The notes under the pieces were generated by a model. The model ran no database searches. It was not told the DNA's origin and was given only the letters and a program-made list of their open reading frames with translations. DNA of 30,642 bases from an uncultured Lachnospiraceae bacterium (GTDB taxonomy: Bacteria; Bacillota; Clostridia; Lachnospirales; Lachnospiraceae), in NCBI GenBank assembly GCA_910586355.1, contig CAJUHJ010000026.1:1-30642 (forward strand), given 5' to 3'. The translations under genes were made by a program, and so were the position numbers. Positions 1 through 6,206 of the stretch are shown here, piece after piece (within the stretch, counting starts at the first letter, position 1; each line of letters begins with the position of its first letter).

Positions 1-2
1 CA

Positions 3-65
3 CAAAGGGCTGGGGTAATTTTATATCTGACCGCATTAATATTTGGCGCTTACAATGAAATATGA
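3..65 (+). CDS. possible 3' end of a membrane protein gene cut by the window edge
   Basis: The frame starting at base 3 is open to a TGA at 63-65 and reads a hydrophobic stretch (AGVILYLTALIFGAY) ending in NEI. This could be the C-terminal membrane segment of a gene that begins before the window. Twenty codons are too few to prove coding, and a second frame is also open here for 18 codons. I do not recognise a family. Confidence 0.2.
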   Translation, partial: QRAGVILYLTALIFGAYNEI

Positions 66-220
66 TCTCTTGTATGACAGACTTATTTTATTAGCTGCAG
101 GAGGTCATTTTTATAGAAAAATGCTAAAACAGACAATGATAATCTTTGATTTAACATCACTTCAAAACTATTCGTTAGAAAGTTGAATTATACAAATAGT
201 TTTTAGGGATAACTCCTCCG

Positions 221-437
221 TTATTTGTCTCGTATTTCCAATAATTCACTAATAGAACAATGAAAATATTCACATAATTTCAAAATTAAAACTGCATCTA
301 TTCTTTGGAACTCGTCACGGCAATATCGATTAAAATTTCCTCTTTGAAGGTTGAGATCTTTGCAGATTTTAGTTTTTGATATTTGGTTTTCTTGTAAAAG
401 TTAAAAGTTCTGTTATTCTGATGTGCAAATATTTCAT
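221..437 (-). pseudogene. XRE-family HTH regulator inactivated by a 7-bp tandem duplication
   Basis: Reading from the ATG at 437, the frame gives MKYLHIRITELL and then shifts. A second frame continues with LLQENQISKTKICKDLNLQ and runs through an HTH-like domain to ISELLEIRDK and a TAA at 221-223. The shift falls exactly on two copies of TAAAAGT (395-408, plus strand). Removing one copy joins the two frames into a single 69-residue protein with the typical end of small Cro/C1-type regulators (LILKLCEYFHCSISELLEI). It probably once bound DNA as a single-domain repressor. No obvious Shine-Dalgarno precedes the ATG, but a good promoter lies upstream at 483-511. The frame repair is seen directly; the family call rests on pattern recognition. 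Confidence 0.7.
395..408. repeat. 7-bp tandem duplication (TAAAAGT x2)
   Basis: Two perfect adjacent copies of TAAAAGT lie at 395-401 and 402-408. They cause the frameshift in the XRE regulator at 221-437. A 7-bp step of this kind is a classic replication-slippage product and is in principle reversible. Confidence 0.85.
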
Positions 438-690
438 TTTTGTACCACTTACTATTTAGATACATTAAATACAGATGATTAAAAAATAAAACTTTACAGC
501 GCAAGAGTCAAGACATAACTTGAAGTTCTTATACAAAAGAGGATAATAGGAGTCTGAACAGGAGCGCCTCTTATCGTCAACGGCTCGATTTTGTTCCAAA
601 GGCGGAGTGGTTTGTTGGATGAATATGTGATATGCTTAATTTACTGGCAGGCTATATTTTGCCAAATTAGAAGCTATAAAGGAGAAAATC
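438..690. other. intergenic stretch, no convincing gene
   Basis: Apart from the promoter at 483-511, the only hint of coding is a plus-strand frame at about 517-621. It follows a TGA and ends RSASYRQRLDFVPKAEWFVG before a second TGA. It has no start codon and I recognise no family. It could be the 3' scrap of a gene once located upstream of the small acidic protein at 691. Confidence 0.4.
483..511 (-). promoter_or_regulatory. sigma-A-type promoter of the XRE pseudogene
   Basis: On the minus strand TTGACT (506-511) is followed after 17 nt by TATTTT (483-488). It points at the XRE frame starting at 437, so the gene may still be transcribed although it is frameshifted. Confidence 0.5.
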
Positions 691-939
691 ATGACTGACC
701 CAATAGAACAAATAAACAATATATCTAATATAGACGATTTCTTAAATTTTGTTATTCAATTAGCTAAGGATGCAAAAGAACATCCCGAAGAATGGACAAA
801 TACTACTATTACTGATTATTTAGAACAAATAGCAAGTTGGATCGATGATTGCTATATGTTTGAAGATAAAATAAACTTTGAAAAGTTGGACTATAAAACA
901 TTGGCAAAAATTTTATATATGGGAAAGATTTATGAGTAA
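691..939 (+). CDS. small acidic protein resembling the DUF7660 family
   Basis: This 82-residue, strongly acidic protein starts at an ATG preceded by AAAGGAG at good spacing. The pattern is a hydrophobic helix (DDFLNFVIQLAKD), then HPEEWTN, then TDYLEQIASWIDD, ending in KILYMGKIYE. That arrangement (NPEEW, YLEAxxxWI, a final AKIYE-like motif) is what I remember of small proteins grouped as DUF7660, whose biochemical function is unknown to me. It has no signal peptide or membrane segment. It stands alone between a dead regulator and a nuclease gene on the other strand. Small acidic orphan proteins in such debris are sometimes immunity proteins that lost their toxin, but no toxin is seen here. 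The coding call is good; the family call is tentative. Confidence 0.7.
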   Translation: MTDPIEQINNISNIDDFLNFVIQLAKDAKEHPEEWTNTTITDYLEQIASWIDDCYMFEDKINFEKLDYKTLAKILYMGKIYE

Positions 940-1076
940 ATATTTTTCACTTTATTTATTACGAATGAAAAGATACATAGACTGAATAGATTAATTGAAA
1001 ACTTAGAATAGTAATGATGGGAATTTGAAAACTATCCTGTAATTTAAAAATTGTAAACCTTTATAAAGACACCATT

Positions 1077-1214
1077 TTAAGCCAATGTTTTTCCGTACAG
1101 AGCAAAATATTCCTGCGCTTTTAATGTAGATACGTTTAGTTTCTGTTGGAGTTTCTCTATGGTCTGGTATTCGGAAAGACCAAATTCCAAACTTGTCTCG
1201 ACAATTGCCTGTTT
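1077..1214 (-). pseudogene. C-terminal remnant of an Rpn/TIGR01784-like protein
   Basis: This frame has no start codon. It opens after a TGA and reads KQAIVETSLEFGLSEYQTI, then EKLQQKLNVSTLKAQEYFAL, ending YGKTLA and TAA. The spacing of the acidic, hydrophobic and glutamine positions resembles the C-terminal tail of many clostridial Rpn-family (PD-(D/E)XK nuclease/transposase-like) proteins. Just upstream, another frame reads YEYLNEIENRQ, which would join with one frameshift. The fragment lies directly downstream of the intact Rpn gene on the same strand, so it may be the eroded end of a tandem copy or an exchanged tail. A different 77-codon frame covering this DNA has an implausible composition and I do not support it. 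Confidence 0.45.
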
Positions 1215-1269
1215 TCAATTTCGTTGAGATATTCATATTAATCCTATTCCTGTGTATTTTTCTGGCATG

Positions 1270-2235
1270 TTAAATGCTTACCATGGAACCCGCTTCTATT
1301 TTCTGGATTTGTTCTTTTGCCAAGCCCGAAATTTTTGAAATTTCCTCATAGGAGTATCCGGCTTTTCGCATGGCAAGTATCATGGAAGCTTTCCCAGCCT
1401 CTTCCCCGGCCGCTCTGCCGGCCGCTTCTGCCGTTTCCCAAATACCTTGACTAAGATTACACATAGTATCCACGTCCTCTCTTAATTTGTTTTCGATTGG
1501 AATGTTGTATTCTGTCTTTATAATATCCAGTTTCCTTTCCGTCTTAAGCGTTGCTGACAGCAAAGCGCCAAGCAGACGGTGCAGGCTGGTTTCTTCCCTA
1601 TATTCTGGGAGCTCCTTTGACAATCCTATCATTACGATATTGAACAGCTCCTTATTCCCCGGCCAGTTATAGGCGCCCAAAATGTCCTCTTTGGCAAGAT
1701 GTATATGAGCCAGTATATTCTCCTCCATATTCATTACCAGCCAGATGGAATATACGCGTTTAATGTCATTATAGTTCGTGTTTTCAAAATCACGTCCTTT
1801 TTGGGAGGATATAAGGCGGCTTACATAAAAAACTGCCCGGTTCAGTATATCGTATCCTGATGGTTTGTCTTTCTGGGCTTCAACATTAAGAATTATTTGT
1901 GAAATGCCGTCCTTCATGCGGACATAAAATACAATATCAAACCGCACGAACCCTTCTTGAATCTCACTGTTTTCTGAATTGAAACCAGTCACTTTCTGTC
2001 CTTTTTCAACTGTCTGTACGTTTGTTCTGCCTGGATCGACTGGAACAATGCCAATGAGCGGATCACCCTCAATAAAGGGTACGATATCTTCTGGATCCAT
2101 TTCTTTAAATTCATCTACCGTCTTTGCCAGTATGTGTGCGAGAATGATTTTATGCCCTATCAGCTGTTTTGCCATTTCGTCATACTGAGATTTTTGACTG
2201 GATGCCTGGATGGTATTTTTTATCTCTGTATTCAT
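1270..2235 (-). CDS. Rpn family recombination-promoting nuclease / PD-(D/E)XK transposase-like protein
   Basis: This 321-residue protein belongs to the Rpn/YhgA-like (TIGR01784) group, relatives of which promote RecA-independent recombination and cleave DNA; some are implicated in phage defence. The PD-(D/E)XK core is visible as FVRFDIVFYV (Asp about 100) followed by IILNVEAQ (Glu about 119 and Gln about 121), then a region with ILNRAVFYVSRLI. The C-terminal tail has a short Ala/Gly/Glu-rich linker (AGRAAGEEAGKA) and then a helix-turn-helix-like motif, GYSYEEISKISGL. I chose the ATG at 2235 because AAAGGA sits 5-6 nt upstream; a start 27 nt further out would lie on top of no ribosome site. 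A 17-nt-spaced promoter precedes it. It appears intact and stands alone beside remnants of mobile DNA. Confidence 0.85.
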   Translation of the reverse strand: MNTEIKNTIQASSQKSQYDEMAKQLIGHKIILAHILAKTVDEFKEMDPEDIVPFIEGDPLIGIVPVDPGRTNVQTVEKGQKVTGFNSENSEIQEGFVRFDIVFYVRMKDGISQIILNVEAQKDKPSGYDILNRAVFYVSRLISSQKGRDFENTNYNDIKRVYSIWLVMNMEENILAHIHLAKEDILGAYNWPGNKELFNIVMIGLSKELPEYREETSLHRLLGALLSATLKTERKLDIIKTEYNIPIENKLREDVDTMCNLSQGIWETAEAAGRAAGEEAGKASMILAMRKAGYSYEEISKISGLAKEQIQKIEAGSMVSI

Positions 2236-2309
2236 AAAAGTTCCTTTCCATAAATCCCACAAGTCTCATTGGTACAGTATAAATGCAGTTTGGAATCCGC
2301 TCTCTATTC

Positions 2310-2338
2310 ACTATACTATCAAATTTGGCTGTTTTCAA
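2310..2338 (-). promoter_or_regulatory. sigma-A promoter of the Rpn nuclease gene
   Basis: On the minus strand TTGAAA (2333-2338) and TATAGT (2310-2315) are separated by exactly 17 nt. Transcription would start near 2303, leaving a leader of about 68 nt before the ATG at 2235. Confidence 0.65.
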
Positions 2339-2441
2339 GATTTATTTTTTGGCAGACATTTTACATTGCTGCATTCAAAAATAGCTGCCACGCATGTTTA
2401 AAGCCTGCAAAAAACGTCAATTTGTAAAAATCATCTCCGTT

Positions 2442-2703
2442 TCATTTAGAGTTTAACCAGTTAATGTGAATCTCATTTGCTGACATACATTCACAGTATT
2501 CTTTTGTTTGAATAAAGGAATGATATATCGCGTCTATTGTTTTATCCATTGTAAAATTATTAGGATTATCCTGAATTGGATTTAACTGCTCCATTATTAA
2601 CCTCATATCCTCCTTAATATCATACTCTTCTAAGAGCTGATGGACAATGTTTCGTTTTCCTTCTGTCAATTATATTTTGTGTACTGTTTTTTTCTCTTGC
2701 CAT
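2442..2703 (-). pseudogene. IS256-type transposase N-terminal remnant
   Basis: The ATG at 2701-2703 follows a strong AGGAGG and encodes MARE plus a lysine. A different frame then carries KTVHKI, a stop, and LTEGKRNIVHQLLEEYDI. This is the start typical of IS256 (Mutator) family transposases, MARKK...TEGKRNIIxQLLEEYDI. After EEYDI the sequence (KEDMRLIMEQLNPIQDNP onward) no longer follows the family, and the conserved DDE domain of about 350 residues is missing. The remnant therefore has a frameshift, an internal stop and loss of nearly the whole enzyme. It cannot transpose. The retained ribosome site suggests fairly recent decay. Confidence 0.6.
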
Positions 2704-2828
2704 AATAAAAGGCCTCCTATGATTTTTATTTTACCATAGAAAACCCTATATATTATTAATTACAGAGATTGTCTAAACTACTAATTGTCAAAGACAGGAT
2801 TATAATTTATTTTTATAATTAATTATCT

Positions 2829-3551
2829 TTAACGCTCACCAGCCCGCCGCATCCTCATTAAAATCTTTCTCTCCATCCGTGACACTTGTACCTGGCTTAT
2901 GCCAAGGCGTTTCGCCACCTGTACCTGCGTCATGTCTTTATAATACCGCAGTTCAATTAACTGCTTTTCTTTGTCCGTCAATTCACTCAAAAGCTGCTCT
3001 AACAACAAATGATTCACCAGCTCGTCCGTCTTTGGTATGCCGCTTTCACACATCTGATCCACCAAATATAGTTCGCTGTCATCCGACTGATAGACAGGCT
3101 GATAAATAGAAGCCACTTCTCCATTTGCCTCCATTGCTTCTACAATATCTTCTACGCTAAGCCCGATTTCCTGTGATATTTCCTGTAAGGACGCATCCCT
3201 GCCCAATTTTTGCAAGAGCATATCCGACGCTTTTTTTACTTTCCATCCATTTTCTTTGAGTGAACGCGACACTTTTACCATACTGCTGTCCCTCAAAAAA
3301 CGTTTAATCTCCCCCATAACCATAGGTACGGCATAAGTAGAAAATTTTACCTCATAAGCAATTTCAAATTTGTCAATTGCTTTCATCAGTCCGATACAGC
3401 CGATTTGAAACAATTCCTCCTTGTCATGCCCACGATGCTCGAATCTACGGACAATGCTCCATACCAGCCCCAGATTGTCAGAAATCAGTTTTTCCCTTGC
3501 TCCTTTATCTCCCTCGTGCGCCTGTTTAATGAGAGCTTTTACTGCATCCAT
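2829..3551 (-). CDS. sigF: RNA polymerase sporulation sigma factor SigF
   Basis: Sigma-F is the first forespore-specific sigma factor, held inactive by SpoIIAB until septation. The order is sigma-70 region 2 (NLGLVWSIVRRF, ELFQIGCIGLMKAIDKF, FSTYAVPMVMGEIKRFLRD), region 3 (SRSLKENGWKVKKASDML, LQEISQEIGLSVEDI) and region 4 with the helix-turn-helix MTQVQVAKRLGISQVQVSRM. From the ATG at 3551 it is 240 residues; Bacillus SigF is about 255. A TTG at 3578 would add nine residues but lacks a clear ribosome site, so the start is uncertain by 27 nt. The 5' end overlaps spoIIAB by 26 nt, which suggests translational coupling. No good rho-independent terminator follows, only an AT-only hairpin. Confidence 0.95.
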   Translation of the reverse strand: MDAVKALIKQAHEGDKGAREKLISDNLGLVWSIVRRFEHRGHDKEELFQIGCIGLMKAIDKFEIAYEVKFSTYAVPMVMGEIKRFLRDSSMVKVSRSLKENGWKVKKASDMLLQKLGRDASLQEISQEIGLSVEDIVEAMEANGEVASIYQPVYQSDDSELYLVDQMCESGIPKTDELVNHLLLEQLLSELTDKEKQLIELRYYKDMTQVQVAKRLGISQVQVSRMERKILMRMRRAGER

Positions 3552-3987
3552 CCTGATTTTCGTCTTCCTTTGCTCCAATTTTCTTTTTCATTGTTACTTT
3601 TGTCCCTGTCCCTGGTTTCGATTCCACCTGCATCTCATCCATAAATACTTCCATAAAAGCAAACCCCATACCAGATCGTTCCAATTCTGGCTTTGTCGTA
3701 TAAAACGGCTCCATCGCTTTTTGAATATCTTCCATTCCAACTCCCTTATCTTCCACCGTAATCACCGCCATGTCGTCTTCCAGCACACACGTTAAACCCA
3801 CTTTTCCCTCACTATTTTCATATCCATGAATAATTGCGTTTGTCACAGCTTCTGAAACTGCCGTTTTTACATCGGCGATTTCATCTAATGTCGGATCTAA
3901 CTGTGTCAAAAACGCTGCCACAGTCACCCTTGCAAATCCTTCATTGACCGATTTCGCATCAAATTCAACCCGCATCTCGTTTTTCAT
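3526..3987 (-). CDS. spoIIAB: anti-sigma F factor / serine kinase SpoIIAB
   Basis: SpoIIAB binds and blocks sigma-F and phosphorylates SpoIIAA. The 153-residue protein has the GHKL ATPase boxes of this kinase family: the N box in VKTAVSEAVTNAIIHGYEN (about residues 41-59), the G1 box VEDKGVGM, and the G2 region with ERSGMGFAFMEVFMD. The ATG at 3987 has AGGAAAATAGGA just upstream. It lies 22 nt after spoIIAA and overlaps sigF, the standard spoIIA order. The C-terminal tail after KVTMKKK is polar and poorly conserved, as expected. Confidence 0.96.
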   Translation of the reverse strand: MKNEMRVEFDAKSVNEGFARVTVAAFLTQLDPTLDEIADVKTAVSEAVTNAIIHGYENSEGKVGLTCVLEDDMAVITVEDKGVGMEDIQKAMEPFYTTKPELERSGMGFAFMEVFMDEMQVESKPGTGTKVTMKKKIGAKEDENQDGCSKSSH

Positions 3988-4009
3988 TCCTATTTTCCTC
4001 CGCTTTTTC

Positions 4010-4339
4010 TCAATTTAATCTGTCCGCCGATGCCGATGAAACCTGAATCATTTTATGTAGACCGGAAACCACAAAAATTTTTTGGATTCTCTCATTCAAA
4101 TGCTCTGCAAAAACTACTCCGCCGCTGTATCCCATATTTTTACACCTGCCGATTAACACTCCAATTCCGGAACTATCCATAAATTCTGTCCCTGAAAAAT
4201 CAAATACAAGCCTGCGGATATGATAGGCCCCAATCAAAAGATCCGTTTCCTTCCGAAGCTGTTCCGCACAATGATGATCGACCTCTTTTGGCATGGAAAT
4301 TCTCATACATCCATCCTTTAACTGATATTTACATTCCAT
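4010..4339 (-). CDS. spoIIAA: anti-sigma F factor antagonist SpoIIAA
   Basis: SpoIIAA is a STAS-domain protein that in its unphosphorylated form frees sigma-F from SpoIIAB. The 109-residue product has the family signature FMDSSGIGVLIGRCK; Ser57 corresponds to the serine phosphorylated by SpoIIAB. I chose the ATG at 4337-4339 because AAAGGAAGG lies about 6 nt upstream; a longer frame exists but its start has no ribosome site. It is the first gene of the operon. The upstream gene ends in its own terminator, so the spoIIA promoter must lie in 4340-4405. In Bacillus this promoter uses sigma-H, but I see no exact match here. Confidence 0.95.
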   Translation of the reverse strand: MECKYQLKDGCMRISMPKEVDHHCAEQLRKETDLLIGAYHIRRLVFDFSGTEFMDSSGIGVLIGRCKNMGYSGGVVFAEHLNERIQKIFVVSGLHKMIQVSSASADRLN

Positions 4340-4404
4340 AATAACCCTTCCTTTCTCTTTTACAACTTGTCCCATTTTTGTCCTGTTAAAACCTCAGCCC
4401 ACAG

Positions 4405-4450
4405 AAATAAAAAAGACGCCAGAGCCCATATTTTGAGCCTAACGTCTTTT
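4405..4450 (-). terminator. rho-independent terminator between the TPR gene and spoIIA
   Basis: On the minus strand AAAAGACGTTAG pairs with CTGGCGTCTTTT (two G-U pairs) and is followed by a T run. It sits 22 nt after the stop of the TPR gene and separates it from spoIIAA. Confidence 0.8.
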
Positions 4451-4472
4451 GTACTATCTGTTCCGCCAATGA

Positions 4473-5861
4473 TTACTGCTGGCTTGCCGAAGCCTCCCTG
4501 TCAGCCTGGTCTACATATATTTTCGCAACGCGCGCACGTTCTGTCCCCGGACTTTGTTCTAAGACCTTCCGGTAATACACAACTGCATCTTCCATATTAT
4601 CAGCCCTCCGGTAAGACTGCGCCAGATAAAATACGGTATTTCCATTCTGGTATTTTTCATCCAGCTCGGCTACTTTTAAGAGCTTTTCAATTGCCTGCGT
4701 ATAATCGCCCTTCGTATAAGCGCTGTATCCTTCCTGGTACAATGTGCTAAGATATTGTTCATTTACTTTCGCATATACCTCATTATAAACCGTTTTTGCG
4801 CTGTCGCTTAAATCAGAAACTTCAATACTTTCTAATGCGTTTCCTGCTGTTTCCATATCGCCCGCCGCATATGAAGCAAATGAATTTAAAAGCTGTTCAT
4901 AAGAAGTCATCTTGGACTCCACGCTTTCCGAGGACTGCTTTGCTTCTTTTGCCTCCTTTGTCAGTTCTTTTACCTTGCTTTCCAAAGAAGAAATCGTCTG
5001 CTCTTTCGTCGAGAGCGTATCATTAACTGCCTTTAACGCTTCATTCGATTCACTTTTCGATTTCTGGCGAATTCCCGGTAAAAGAAGAAATACCGTAATC
5101 GCAATTCCAAGCGCTACGCCAATCACAATATTTAAAATTGTCTGCCATGCGGAATTGTCTTTAAAATTCGCCGGCATAATAATTGTATCATTTCCGCTTT
5201 GGTAAGAAATCAAATCATCCTTTTTTTTCTTTTTTGAATTGTTTTCCTGCAGTTTTTGCTTTACTTCATTTTGATAACGCAGCGTCGTCGTATTATTTGC
5301 ATCTACTTTTGCGGCATTGCGCAGCGCCTTATTTGCCAAATCATATTTGCCTTCCTGCATATACAAAAGCGCCAGCAGCTGATGTCCTTTTACCAGCTTC
5401 GGATTCAAAGAAAGAACTTTCTTTAATTGAATAATAGCCAAATCCCTGCTGTCCTGCCGGCAGTAAGCCAACGCTTGATTGTACTTTTTTATCGTCTGAT
5501 TTATCGCTTCTAACCTGCTTGAATTATTCTGTATCTCATTCAAATAATGGCTTGCAGCATTCTCCCGGCTTTTATAATTTTTACTGAGCACCCATTCACT
5601 TAAAGCCGATACTGTCTCTCCCATCTCAAAATACACCAGACCCAGCAGATTCCTGGCATCAATGTTCATCTTATTATACAGCAGACTCACTTTTAAACTG
5701 TCTGCCGCGCCTGTTAAATCTCTTACCTTTGCCCGCTCCAAACCTTCGTTGTAAAAACTGTTGGAAGCCATTAATATCCTTCTGTACATTCTGACGTCTG
5801 CGCCGCAATTTTTACAACGCTTTGCTGCAGTCAACTTTGCACCGCAATTATAACATTCCAT
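4473..5861 (-). CDS. zinc-ribbon, TPR-repeat membrane protein
   Basis: The 462-residue protein begins with a zinc ribbon (Cys3, Cys6, Cys16, Cys19). Next come several tetratricopeptide-like helical repeats (about 30-205), a Lys-rich linker, one membrane helix (about 241-263), a coiled coil (about 275-325) and a second TPR block (about 330-455, with EGYSAYTKGDYTQAIEKLLK and AVVYYRKVLEQSP). A cytoplasmic ribbon and TPR half and an outside TPR half joined by one membrane pass is the likely topology. The function is unknown; such proteins are assumed to be scaffolds. GAGGTGAAAT precedes the ATG. It follows the 45-residue gene by 21 nt and ends in the terminator at 4405-4450, so it is a separate unit from spoIIA. 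Confidence 0.85.
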   Translation of the reverse strand: MECYNCGAKLTAAKRCKNCGADVRMYRRILMASNSFYNEGLERAKVRDLTGAADSLKVSLLYNKMNIDARNLLGLVYFEMGETVSALSEWVLSKNYKSRENAASHYLNEIQNNSSRLEAINQTIKKYNQALAYCRQDSRDLAIIQLKKVLSLNPKLVKGHQLLALLYMQEGKYDLANKALRNAAKVDANNTTTLRYQNEVKQKLQENNSKKKKKDDLISYQSGNDTIIMPANFKDNSAWQTILNIVIGVALGIAITVFLLLPGIRQKSKSESNEALKAVNDTLSTKEQTISSLESKVKELTKEAKEAKQSSESVESKMTSYEQLLNSFASYAAGDMETAGNALESIEVSDLSDSAKTVYNEVYAKVNEQYLSTLYQEGYSAYTKGDYTQAIEKLLKVAELDEKYQNGNTVFYLAQSYRRADNMEDAVVYYRKVLEQSPGTERARVAKIYVDQADREASASQQ

Positions 5862-5882
5862 ATTTCACCTCGCTCATCTGCT

Positions 5883-6020
5883 TTAATTATTCTTTTCCCT
5901 CATCATTTCAAGCAGTATACTTGCCATGTCTGTAAGGTCGCGGTTATAAATGGCCTCTTCCGCCTCCTCCACTTCTAAACTTGGCTGAAACTTTTTTAAT
6001 TCTTCTTCAAAATCAATCAT
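5883..6020 (-). CDS. small acidic protein, 45 residues, unknown function
   Basis: The frame reads MIDFEEELKKFQPSLEVEEA, continues EEAIYNRDLTDMASILLEMM and ends in REKNN and TAA. The ribosome site GGAGGT touches an upstream ATG at 6026, so the real start must be the second ATG at 6018-6020, six nt from GGAGGT. It is acidic, probably all helical, and has no membrane segment. It is 21 nt upstream of the TPR gene on the same strand and likely co-transcribed, so it may be a partner or a regulator of that protein. I know of no named family. Confidence 0.65.
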   Translation of the reverse strand: MIDFEEELKKFQPSLEVEEAEEAIYNRDLTDMASILLEMMREKNN

Positions 6021-6039
6021 AGACATACCTCCATTTTAC

Positions 6040-6122
6040 GCATATTAAAAACCACTATATTATAATTGGCGTTATTTCCCAAAAGATACCTTTATCATTA
6101 TAATATAGTGATTCTAATATGC
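6040..6122. repeat. 83-bp interrupted inverted repeat
   Basis: The left arm has GCATATTA (6040-6047) and CACTATATTATAAT (6053-6066). The right arm has the exact complements ATTATAATATAGTG (6097-6110) and TAATATGC (6115-6122). That is 22 perfect base pairs with an internal bulge of 5/4 nt and a 30-nt loop. It lies between the end of valS and the start of the 45-residue gene, and both arms contain a TATAAT-like sequence. No T run follows, so it is not a standard terminator. It may be a small MITE-like element or an operator/promoter palindrome. Confidence 0.85.
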
Positions 6123-6206
6123 AAGCAAAAAAATATTAACTTTTTATTATCTCGTCGCAATATTTTACACAAATTTGCAACATCTTCTTTTGATTTACAG
6201 CAAAGC

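Noticed and set aside
298..504. 68-codon minus-strand frame over the XRE locus
   Set aside because: It is Lys/Phe/Asn-rich noise; the HTH signal lies in two other frames joined by removing the 7-bp repeat.
1003..1236. 77-codon minus-strand frame with an ATG and AGGA site
   Set aside because: Its composition is not protein-like, and an overlapping frame reads a convincing Rpn-type tail.
2760..2828. Terminator after sigF
   Set aside because: The only hairpin is a 7-bp AT-only stem without a T run; I cannot support it.
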